From Planctomycetota bacterium (GTDB taxonomy: Bacteria > Planctomycetota > UBA1135 > GCA-002686595), in contig JAQBVH010000034.1 of NCBI GenBank assembly GCA_027623615.1, forward strand, positions 1 to 11,719: a DNA stretch of 11,719 bases. The letters run 5' to 3'. The notes beneath the pieces were generated by a model. That model was given only the letters and a program-made list of their open reading frames with translations. It had not been told where the DNA came from and ran no database searches. The stretch's first letter is position 1. The number at the start of each line of letters is the position of its first letter. This document shows, piece after piece, positions 5,226-11,719 of the stretch. Both the position numbers and the translations under genes were made by a program.

Positions 5226-8200
5226 GGGCCGTTCGAGGATCCGTCCGTCGAGTTCACCACGACCTCCGTCGCGGGGGACGAGGGCGGAGGCGATCTGATC
5301 GCCACACTCAGCCTCTCCGCGCCGGCCGCCGCGGACGTGACCGTTCCGTACACGCTGACGGGGACCGCGACCGACATCACCGACTACGGCCTGGACCTCG
5401 GCAGCCCGATCACGATCCTCGCCGGCCAGACCACCGTCGACATCACGCTGACCCCGGTCGCGGACGCCCTCGACGAGCTCGACGAGACCGCGATCCTGAC
5501 CCTGGGGACGCCCACGGGCGCGACCCTGGGCGTGAACCAGGAGTTCACGTTCACCGTGAACGACGACGACGCGCCGCCCGCCGTGACCTTCTCGGTCGCG
5601 AGCCAGAGTGGTGCCGAGGACGGCAACCTCACGGTCGACGTGCAACTCGACGCGCCCTCGGGCCTCGAGGTCAGCGTTCCCTTGAGCCTCACCGGCACGG
5701 CGCTCGACGGCACCGACTACAGCCTCAGATCGAACCCGGTGGTCGTGCTTGCCGGCGAAACCACGACGACCCTGACCTTCCAGATCAGAGACGACGTCAC
5801 CGACGAGGACGACGAGACGATCATCGCGACCATGGAGGCGCCGACCAACGCGACGCTCGGTGCGACGACGGTCCACACGGCGACGGTCACCGACGACGAC
5901 GATCCGCCAACGGTGCAGTTCAGCCAGGCGAGCCAGTCCGCGGGGGAGAACGCGGGCGCCACGCCGGTCGAAGTCAGCCTCTCGGTCGCCTCGGGCAAGG
6001 AGATCAGCGTGCGCTTCACGCTGTCGGGCACCGCGTTCGATCCGGACGACTTCAGCCTGAGCGCGGCCGCCTTCGTGATCCCAGTCGGGCAGGCGACCAT
6101 GACGATCGACCTCGTCCCGGTCGACGACGTGATCGACGAGGAGGACGAGACCGCGGTCTTCACCCTGGGCGCGCCGACCAACGCCAGCCTCGGTGCTCAG
6201 GTTGGTCAGGTCTTCACCATCCTCGACCAGGACGATCCGCCCACGGTCGACTTCCAGCTCGCGTCATCGGCGCCGGGCGAGGGTGGCGGCAGCGCGTTGA
6301 TCACCCTCCAGCTCTCGGAGGTCTCCGGCCAGGAGGTCTCGGTGCCCTTCATCCTGACCGGCACCGCGCTCGACCCCGACGACTACGGCTTCGATGCGTC
6401 GCCGGCGATCATTCCTGCTGGGCGGACCAGCGTGGACCTGACGCTGACCCTGGTCGACGACCAGCTCGACGAGGACGACGAGACGGTCGTCGTGACCCTC
6501 GGCAACCCCACCGGGGCCGACCTGGGAGCGACGATCGTGCACAGCGCGACGATCGGCGACGACGACGCGCCGCCCACGGTCGACTTCGAGGTTGCCGCCA
6601 GCAACCCCGCGGAGGGTGACGGCACCGCGATCCTGACCGTCGACCTGTCCGAGGCCTCGGGCCTCGACGTGACCGTGCCCTTCACCGTAGGCGGCAGCGC
6701 GGTCGATCCGGACGACTTCACGATCGAAGCCAGCCCCTTGGTCATCCTCGCCGGTTCGACCAGCGGGACGGTCACCGTCACCCTGGTCGACGACGCCCTC
6801 GACGAGGACGACGAGACGCTTCAGGTCGACCTCGCCACGCCGACCAACGGCACGCTCGGGACGGTCATCAGCCACCTGCTGACCGTGGTCGACGACGACG
6901 ATGCGCCCATGGTCGACTTCGCTGCCGGCGCCCAGAGCGCCGGTGAAGCCGGGGGCGCGGTCAGCTTGACCGTGAACCTGTCGGCCCCCTCGGGGCTCGA
7001 GGTCAGCGTGCCGTTCACCCTCGCCGGTAGCGCGCTCGAGACCGACGACTACGCGATCGACGCCAGCCCGCTGATCATCCCCGCCGGGCAGGCCAGCGCG
7101 GACATCGTCCTGACCCCCACGGACGACTCGCTCTACGAGCCGGCCGAGACCGTTGAGGTCCAGCTTGGTGCCCCGAACAACGGGCAGTCGGGTTCGACCA
7201 CCTTGCACGTGGTCACGATCAACAGCGATGACCCGCCGCCCGCGGTCGAGTTCACTGCCGCGAGCCAGTCCTCCGGCGAAGGTCTGGGCGCCGTCACGGT
7301 CAGCCTGACCCTGTCCGCAGTCAGTGGCACGGACGTGGTCGCGCCCCTGTCGGTGAGCGGCACGGCCACGAACGGCGTCGACTTCACCCTCGACCTGAAC
7401 CCGGTCGTCATCCCGGCCGGCGCCCTTTCTGCGGACACCACGGTGACCGCGATCGCCGACGCCCTCGACGAGTTCGACGAGACCGTGGTGCTCACGATCG
7501 ACCCGCCCACGGGCGCGCTGCTCGGGACGACCACGGTCCACACCCTGACCCTCGTGGACGACGACGCTGCGCCGACGGTCAGCTTCCAGATCCATGTCCA
7601 GGGCGTCCTCGAGGACGCGGGCGTGGTGCTCGCGACGCTCGAACTGTCCGCCGTGTCCGGCAAGGACGTCACCGTGCCGTTCACGCACAATGGCAAGGCG
7701 GACGCCGGCAGCGACTACACGATCTCGGGCAGCCCCGTGGTCATCAGCGCGGGCAGTACGGTCAAGGACATCCTGGTCACGATCCTCGATGACGACGAGG
7801 ACGAGTTCTGGGAGAGCGTGCGCGTTCTGATCGACGAGGCGAACCTCGTCAACGCGGCGGCGGGAACGCTCCTCCGGCACCGGATCAACGTCGAGGACAA
7901 CGACGGGATCGGCACCAACAAGGACATCGCCGGCCTGCGCCCGAACCTCTTCTCGCTCGCCTACCCCCAGGTCCTGGTCGGCCAGAGCAACGGGCCCCAG
8001 ACGATCGTGCTGACGAACACGCAGCACGTCCCGATCACCTTCAAGCACGTCGAGTTCGAAGGCGAGTACCCCGACGACTACGCGGTGGCCTACGGCCAGC
8101 CCGTGCCGCTCGTGCTGCTGCCCGGCCAGTCGGCCAGCTTCGACGTCACCTTCCAGCCGACCCAGTATGGCCGGCGGGACGCGATCGCGCGGGTCGTTCA

Positions 8201-11200
8201 GGCGCCGCATGGCGCACCAGAGACCCTGATCGACTTGTCCGGCACTGCCCTGGGTCTGCCCGGGGACGAGCTGCGTGTGGCGGTCGGTCCGGACGACGTG
8301 CTCGACACGCTGGGCCAGCACTGGTCCTACGACTTCGGGGACACCGGCGACTCGGCCTACGTCTCGACCGGTCAGGACCTGCCGGGGGACGACGATGCCC
8401 TCTATCAGGTCGTGCGCGTGGGGGCGACCTTCGGATTCGCCTTCGAGCTGCCCGACGGTGACTACGACGTCGTGCTGCACTTCGCCGAACTCGAGGCCTC
8501 GCTCGTCGGCGAGCGCGTCTTCGACGTGCTGCTCGAGGGCGCGCTCGCAATCGACAACCTCGACCTCATCAGCGTTGCCGGCGCCGCGACTCCCTGGAAC
8601 ACCGTGCCGCTGCGCACGACCGTGACCGGCGGCGTGCTCGACCTGGACCTGATCGCGTCCGTCGGCGAAGCCAGCCTGGCCGCTATCGAGATCACCTCGA
8701 TGCCCCTGGTCAGCGCTGATCTCGGCGCCGTCAACTTCGGGAACGTCGACCAGGGGTTCGAGGCCGACCAGACCGTCCAGCTCACGAACGCGGGCCTCGC
8801 TGACGGCAAGGTCACGCAGCTGGCCCTGGTCCTCGACGGCACCAGCAAGGGGACGGCCGAGGACTTCTCGGTCACCCTGGACAACACCGAGTACTTCGGC
8901 GGCGTCTCGACCGTCTACTACGCGGTCGACTTCGACCTCCCGTCGGGTCAGACCGTGCCGATCGAGGTCACGTTCGAGCCGACCGAGCACCAGGAGAACG
9001 TGCTGCGCGTCGAGCTGATCGGAGCATTCGGGACGATCGAGATCGATCTCTCGGGCACCGGCGGTGCGGACGCGAGCTGGGGCTTCCTGCACCCCGTGCT
9101 CGAGGTCCAGCCGGCCCTGGTGGTCGACTTCGACCAGGACGGTAGTGAAGAGGTCGAGCTCTTCGGCTCCAACTCCCACACCCACGAGCCGGGTCAGACG
9201 CTGGCCGAGTACGAGTGGACCGATGGGGGTGCGCCCTTCAGCACCGACGCGGATACGACCCGCGTGGTCAACCTGGGAGCGACCACGATCGGCCTCACGA
9301 TCACCGACGACAAGGGCACGCCCGACTCTGCAACGGACGACTTCGTGGTCGAGTTGCACTCACCCGACGCGGTGCCTGGCTTCCTGTGCAGCTACTACGC
9401 AGGCGCTGGTGACCCGGTCTTCCTGCTCGACAATCTGCCGACCACCTACGACCAGATGGAGCGACTGCTCGCACCCCTGGTCGCGGAGCAGATGGGGCTC
9501 GTCGGTGGCTCGACGTTCACCGGGGACGTGATGGTGCGCTGGGAGTTCGCGATCGATGTCCCGGCGCTCGCCACCTACGAGTTCCTGGCGACTGGCGGCG
9601 TGGACCACCGGGTCAAGGTGGACGGTCTCCCCTTGGCAGGTCCGACCCAGCTCAGCGCGGGGACGCACGACGTGGATCTGCGCTTTGCCGTCAGCGGCCT
9701 CGATGACCTGCCCCTGCAACTCGACGTCGAGGTCGACGGCCAAGCCTCGAGCGCCTGGCTCGCGACCGTCACCCACGACGAGCAGCGCCTGCGTCCTGTG
9801 ATCCACAAGATGCCCACCGTCGGCACGGAGCTGGGCGGCAACCTGATCAAGATTGAGGGCTTCGGCTTCTATCCCAAGGCTCAGGTCACCGTCCACTGGG
9901 GCGCGACCGACTTCACCCTGGTCGATTTCCTCAGCTGGACCGACCAGGCGATCGAGCTCGAGTCTCCGGCCGGTGTCGGGTCGGTGTTCGTCTCGGTTGA
10001 GACCCCCGGCGGCCTCTCGAACTCGTTCGAGTTCATCTACTCGCCGGATGGTCCGATCCCGATCAAGTTCGATCGCCTGGACAGCAAGCAGATCAACCTT
10101 GCCAACCCGACTGCGGCCGCGTGGCACGGCAACGGCAAGCTGTACGTGGGTACCCTCGACGGGAACATCGCCGTGGTCGAGTTCACCGACGACTGGTCCT
10201 CGACCGTCACTACCCACACGGGCGTCAGCGGCCTGACCAACTTCGACCTGCTCGGGATCGCGATCAATCCCTACGATCCGCCCGATCCGGTCAAGCTGTA
10301 CGTGGCGCACGGAGAGCACTTCCTGAACGGTGGCGGGTTCTTCAATGGTGAGTCGCCGTTCACGGGGCAGGTCTCGATCCTGACGGGTCCGAACTTCGAC
10401 GACCCGGTCCCATTGATCACCGGCCTGCCGACCTCGAACCACGACCACGGCGTCAACGGCATCACCTTCGACAACAACGGTGATCTGTTGATCTGCGTCG
10501 GCGGCAACACGAACGCCGGCGTCAAGTGGCCTCTCTTGGGCGACCTGCCGGGCTCGCCCTTCAGCGGCGCGATCATCAAGGCGCGCGTGTCCGACCCCGC
10601 CTTCAACGGGACGATCCAATACGTCTCCCGCCTGGACGGCTCCCCGATCGATGATCAGGTGGCCGGGCAGGACCTCGAGCTGGACGGAACGGCCGATGTC
10701 GAGGTGTGGGCGGCTGGCCTGCGCAACGCCTACAGCCTCACGCTCACCTCGCGGGGGCTGGTCTACGCCACGGACAACGGGCCGAACGTGAACTACGGCC
10801 AGGCCTCGACGGGCGCGAACACGGACTCGGGGGTGCACCCGCAGACCGACGACGAGGTCAACCTGGTCTTCGATGGCGGCTTCTTCGGTCACGCCAACCG
10901 CAACCGCGGGGTCGACGACCCACGCCAGAACATCTGGCGTTCGCCGACCGATGCCTCGGACGCAGAGTTCACCCAGGCGATGTGGACCCTGCCCCCCTCA
11001 GCGGCGAGCATCGACGAGTACCGGTCGGACACGTTCAACGGGCAGCTGCGTGGCCGCCTGTTCGTCCAGCGCTGGAATGGTCGGCAGTACATCCTCGAGC
11101 TGGACGAGGACGGCCGCTCCGTGCTCGGGCAGCTGTCGATCAACCCCATGACCACGGGGCTGGGCATGGTCACCGGCCCCGGCGGCTCGGTCGTGGCCAT

Positions 11201-11719
11201 GGACTACACAGCAGGCCTGCTGCGCATCCTCGAGCCCGACGACGCCTCGGCCGTTGGTGTGACGGTGCACGACATTCACCCCTGGCGCACGACCGAGGCC
11301 GGTGGCGGCATGTTCGTGATCGGTGGGGAGGGGTTCATCGCCGGTCAGACCTCGGTCACGATCAACGGCCTGGCCGCGGCGCTGACCTCCGTGACTCCGC
11401 GGCGCATCAGCGGGACGTTCCCGGCCCTGCCGGCGAACCAGATCGGCGACCTGTACGACGTGCAAGTCTCCGTGGCCGCCAACGTGATCGTCCACTCCGG
11501 GGCCGTCCTCTGCTTGCCGATCAACCCCGGCCTGATGCGGGGATTCTGGACCACCGGCAACCCGATGCCGGACCCGCTGGGTGAGGTCTCGAGCGCTGTG
11601 GTGGGCACCACGATGTACGTCTTCGGCGAGGGAACGAGCAAGACCTACGCCTACGACCTGCTCGGCGAGACCTGGGACGACACCCTGGCGCCGCGTCCGA
11701 ACCCGGGCAACCACCACGC
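5103..11719 (+). CDS. Giant secreted mosaic protein: Calx-beta x8, ASH, malectin, PKD, PA14, TIG, GSDH-like propeller, Kelch (3' end outside window)
   Basis: At least 2205 residues with no stop before the window ends. The domain order, from my own translation, is: signal peptide (1-41), eight Calx-beta repeats (47-935), a HYDIN/ASH-like domain (937-1051), a malectin-like carbohydrate-binding domain (1056-1200), a second ASH-like domain (1201-1321), a PKD-like domain (1322-1420), a PA14-like domain (1421-1546), a TIG domain (1563-1647), a beta-propeller resembling glucose/sorbosone dehydrogenases (1652-2047), a second TIG (2051-2139) and the first Kelch motif (from about 2141). Calx-beta modules bind calcium and are common in adhesins and matrix proteins; malectin and PA14 modules often bind carbohydrate. 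A calcium-stiffened surface or extracellular protein that contacts polysaccharide is inferred. The start is chosen because it gives a signal peptide; the in-frame stop at 4995-4997 bounds the frame upstream. No Shine-Dalgarno is visible. Function and anchoring are unknown, since the C-terminus is missing. Confidence 0.93.
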   Translation, partial: MLRTSLTAVQRHPVGPRPTWGLLSTLGRVLAATTLVAAAHAGPFEDPSVEFTTTSVAGDEGGGDLIATLSLSAPAAADVTVPYTLTGTATDITDYGLDLGSPITILAGQTTVDITLTPVADALDELDETAILTLGTPTGATLGVNQEFTFTVNDDDAPPAVTFSVASQSGAEDGNLTVDVQLDAPSGLEVSVPLSLTGTALDGTDYSLRSNPVVVLAGETTTTLTFQIRDDVTDEDDETIIATMEAPTNATLGATTVHTATVTDDDDPPTVQFSQASQSAGENAGATPVEVSLSVASGKEISVRFTLSGTAFDPDDFSLSAAAFVIPVGQATMTIDLVPVDDVIDEEDETAVFTLGAPTNASLGAQVGQVFTILDQDDPPTVDFQLASSAPGEGGGSALITLQLSEVSGQEVSVPFILTGTALDPDDYGFDASPAIIPAGRTSVDLTLTLVDDQLDEDDETVVVTLGNPTGADLGATIVHSATIGDDDAPPTVDFEVAASNPAEGDGTAILTVDLSEASGLDVTVPFTVGGSAVDPDDFTIEASPLVILAGSTSGTVTVTLVDDALDEDDETLQVDLATPTNGTLGTVISHLLTVVDDDDAPMVDFAAGAQSAGEAGGAVSLTVNLSAPSGLEVSVPFTLAGSALETDDYAIDASPLIIPAGQASADIVLTPTDDSLYEPAETVEVQLGAPNNGQSGSTTLHVVTINSDDPPPAVEFTAASQSSGEGLGAVTVSLTLSAVSGTDVVAPLSVSGTATNGVDFTLDLNPVVIPAGALSADTTVTAIADALDEFDETVVLTIDPPTGALLGTTTVHTLTLVDDDAAPTVSFQIHVQGVLEDAGVVLATLELSAVSGKDVTVPFTHNGKADAGSDYTISGSPVVISAGSTVKDILVTILDDDEDEFWESVRVLIDEANLVNAAAGTLLRHRINVEDNDGIGTNKDIAGLRPNLFSLAYPQVLVGQSNGPQTIVLTNTQHVPITFKHVEFEGEYPDDYAVAYGQPVPLVLLPGQSASFDVTFQPTQYGRRDAIARVVQAPHGAPETLIDLSGTALGLPGDELRVAVGPDDVLDTLGQHWSYDFGDTGDSAYVSTGQDLPGDDDALYQVVRVGATFGFAFELPDGDYDVVLHFAELEASLVGERVFDVLLEGALAIDNLDLISVAGAATPWNTVPLRTTVTGGVLDLDLIASVGEASLAAIEITSMPLVSADLGAVNFGNVDQGFEADQTVQLTNAGLADGKVTQLALVLDGTSKGTAEDFSVTLDNTEYFGGVSTVYYAVDFDLPSGQTVPIEVTFEPTEHQENVLRVELIGAFGTIEIDLSGTGGADASWGFLHPVLEVQPALVVDFDQDGSEEVELFGSNSHTHEPGQTLAEYEWTDGGAPFSTDADTTRVVNLGATTIGLTITDDKGTPDSATDDFVVELHSPDAVPGFLCSYYAGAGDPVFLLDNLPTTYDQMERLLAPLVAEQMGLVGGSTFTGDVMVRWEFAIDVPALATYEFLATGGVDHRVKVDGLPLAGPTQLSAGTHDVDLRFAVSGLDDLPLQLDVEVDGQASSAWLATVTHDEQRLRPVIHKMPTVGTELGGNLIKIEGFGFYPKAQVTVHWGATDFTLVDFLSWTDQAIELESPAGVGSVFVSVETPGGLSNSFEFIYSPDGPIPIKFDRLDSKQINLANPTAAAWHGNGKLYVGTLDGNIAVVEFTDDWSSTVTTHTGVSGLTNFDLLGIAINPYDPPDPVKLYVAHGEHFLNGGGFFNGESPFTGQVSILTGPNFDDPVPLITGLPTSNHDHGVNGITFDNNGDLLICVGGNTNAGVKWPLLGDLPGSPFSGAIIKARVSDPAFNGTIQYVSRLDGSPIDDQVAGQDLELDGTADVEVWAAGLRNAYSLTLTSRGLVYATDNGPNVNYGQASTGANTDSGVHPQTDDEVNLVFDGGFFGHANRNRGVDDPRQNIWRSPTDASDAEFTQAMWTLPPSAASIDEYRSDTFNGQLRGRLFVQRWNGRQYILELDEDGRSVLGQLSINPMTTGLGMVTGPGGSVVAMDYTAGLLRILEPDDASAVGVTVHDIHPWRTTEAGGGMFVIGGEGFIAGQTSVTINGLAAALTSVTPRRISGTFPALPANQIGDLYDVQVSVAANVIVHSGAVLCLPINPGLMRGFWTTGNPMPDPLGEVSSAVVGTTMYVFGEGTSKTYAYDLLGETWDDTLAPRPNPGNHH
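5241..7907 (+). repeat. Eight tandem Calx-beta repeats of 110-112 residues
   Basis: Repeats begin with a PxVxF-like strand at 5241, 5574, 5904, 6237, 6570, 6906, 7236 and 7572. Each holds a [TS]VPF/GTA-type middle segment, an I.AG (for example VILAG or IIPAG) strand, an acidic loop of the DEDDET type and a closing DDD-like linker. These acidic residues are the expected calcium ligands of Calx-beta folds. The acidic loop starts at 5472, 5802, 6135, 6468, 6801, 7134, 7467 and 7800, that is, one interval of 330 bases followed by six of exactly 333. Repeats 2, 4 and 5 share an identical 18-base stretch in this loop. Repeat 6 has a degraded loop (YEPAET) and a shortened linker (NSDDP), and repeat 8 is also divergent (DEFWES), so these may bind calcium poorly. 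Confidence 0.93.
7911..8255 (+). other. HYDIN/ASH-like immunoglobulin-fold domain 1
   Basis: Residues 937-1051 show the pattern of bacterial ASH/HYDIN-type and choice-of-anchor modules: QTIVLTNTQHVPITF, then LLPGQSASFDVTFQPTQYG and a closing LIDLSGTALG. They typically act as structural spacers in large secreted proteins. The domain links the calcium-binding repeats to the malectin-like module. Confidence 0.7.
8268..8702 (+). other. Malectin-like carbohydrate-binding domain
   Basis: Residues 1056-1200 match the malectin pattern: ELRVAVGPDD at the start, a WSYDFGDTGDS segment, YQVVRVGATFGFAFELPDGDY, the hallmark VVLHFAELE, GERVFDVLLEG and a closing LAAIEI strand. Malectin domains bind di-glucose or related sugars, and in bacteria they occur in secreted multidomain proteins. 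The exact ligand here cannot be read. Confidence 0.85.
8703..9362 (+). other. Second ASH-like domain followed by a PKD-like domain
   Basis: Residues 1201-1321 repeat the ASH pattern (DLGAVNFGNVDQG, VQLTNAG, VPIEVTFEPTEHQ and IEIDLSGTGG). Residues 1322-1420 read like a PKD module: DFDQDGSEEVELFGSNSHTH, LAEYEWTDGG and TTIGLTITDDKG. PKD folds are beta-sandwiches found in extracellular proteins. The ASH call is firm; the PKD call is by pattern only. Confidence 0.65.
9363..9740 (+). other. PA14-like beta-sandwich module
   Basis: Residues 1421-1546 begin with GFLCSYYAG and contain VMVRWEFAIDVPALATYEF, then HRVKVDGLPL and LSAGTHDVDLRF. The pattern 'body with small wing, strand, axis residue, G.H.v.l.f' is typical of PA14 domains, which bind glycans or act as spacers. 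Spacing is approximate and a related jelly-roll fold is possible. Confidence 0.55.
9789..10043 (+). other. IPT/TIG immunoglobulin-like domain 1
   Basis: Residues 1563-1647 match the TIG pattern: PVIHKMPTVGTELGGNLIKI with the GG turn, EGFGF, an AQVTVHWG strand and SVFVSVETPGGLSNSFEFIY at the end. TIG modules are common spacers in secreted enzymes and receptors; here it precedes the propeller. Confidence 0.8.
10056..11243 (+). other. Glucose/sorbosone dehydrogenase-like beta-propeller
   Basis: Residues 1652-2047 resemble soluble PQQ glucose and sorbosone dehydrogenases. NPTAAAWHGNGKLYVGTLDG opens the first blade, HDHGVNGITFDNNGDLLICVGG (1780 onward) sits where those enzymes have a catalytic histidine, VWAAGLRNAYSLTLTSRG holds a GLRN motif (1872-1875), and YATDNGPNVNYG and DDEVNLVFDGGFFGH follow. 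This may be an active sugar oxidase domain or a non-catalytic propeller used for binding. Cofactor residues cannot be confirmed by eye. Confidence 0.65.
11253..11719 (+). other. Second TIG domain and start of a Kelch repeat region
   Basis: Residues 2051-2139 again follow the TIG pattern (GVTVHDIHPWRTTEAGGGMFVIGGEGF and TSVTINGLAA). From about residue 2141 a Kelch blade begins: LGEVSSAVVGTTMYVFGEG, then TYAYDLLGETWDDTLAPRP. The rest of the Kelch propeller must lie beyond the window. Confidence 0.75.

Noticed and set aside
5241..7907. Periodic repeats considered as a CRISPR-like or DNA-level repeat array
   Set aside because: The period is 333 bases, the frame is preserved and the translated units are clear Calx-beta domains; it is a protein repeat, not a CRISPR array.
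6264..10892. Very long opposite-strand open frames (1031 and 510 codons) lying end to end across the giant gene
   Set aside because: They are register-matched with the sense codons. The reverse frame is open because the sense gene avoids TTA, CTA and TCA codons, with a single TCA at 9360-9362. Their products are low-complexity, and the sense strand encodes recognisable domains throughout.

Overview
The window is strongly GC-rich, with codon third positions almost all G or C, and all four supported genes lie on the + strand. The genes are the 3' part of a leucyl-tRNA synthetase gene (leuS), an adjacent pair of TldE/PmbA-like and TldD-like genes, and the first 2205 codons of a giant secreted mosaic protein that runs off the right edge. 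I see no tRNA, rRNA, CRISPR array, insertion sequence or integrase. The LeuRS is of the bacterial type. Together with the very large exported protein (Calx-beta, malectin, HYDIN/ASH-like, PKD-like, PA14-like, TIG, sugar-dehydrogenase-type propeller and Kelch modules), this suggests a large-genome, high-GC Gram-negative bacterium. Planctomycetota is my first guess and Myxococcota an alternative; this is inference, not proof.

Layout. Positions 2-1834 encode the end of LeuRS: most of the editing domain, the second half of the catalytic core with a KMSKG variant of the KMSKS loop, the anticodon-binding domain and the C-terminal domain. The 181 bases that follow hold a possible leuS terminator, a sigma70-like promoter (TTGATC - 18 - TACACT, 1871-1900) and a striking 17-bp stem-loop (1908-1946) that begins about where that promoter should start transcription. 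Next come the TldE-like gene (2016-3398) and the TldD-like gene (3409-4863). They are 10 bases apart, each has a good Shine-Dalgarno sequence, and they almost certainly form a two-gene operon for a TldD/TldE heteromeric metalloprotease. TldD keeps the HExxxH motif and the C-terminal cysteine of the zinc site; TldE has lost HExxxH, as expected for the partner subunit.

Positions 4864-5102 are non-coding and full of short inverted repeats: two mutually exclusive stems, two tight hairpins (one followed by a short T-rich stretch) and a GC-rich hairpin just upstream of the next start codon. From 5103 to the window end there is one uninterrupted reading frame. It has a signal peptide, eight Calx-beta repeats whose acidic loop recurs at exactly 333-base intervals over repeats 2-8, then a chain of adhesion and carbohydrate-binding modules surrounding a glucose/sorbosone dehydrogenase-like beta-propeller, and finally the beginning of a Kelch repeat region. 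The long opposite-strand open frames across this gene are codon-bias shadows.

The leuS and tldE-tldD genes are housekeeping or peptide-processing functions. The giant gene looks like an independent accessory cell-surface or secreted protein. Nothing in the window links its job to that of its neighbours.
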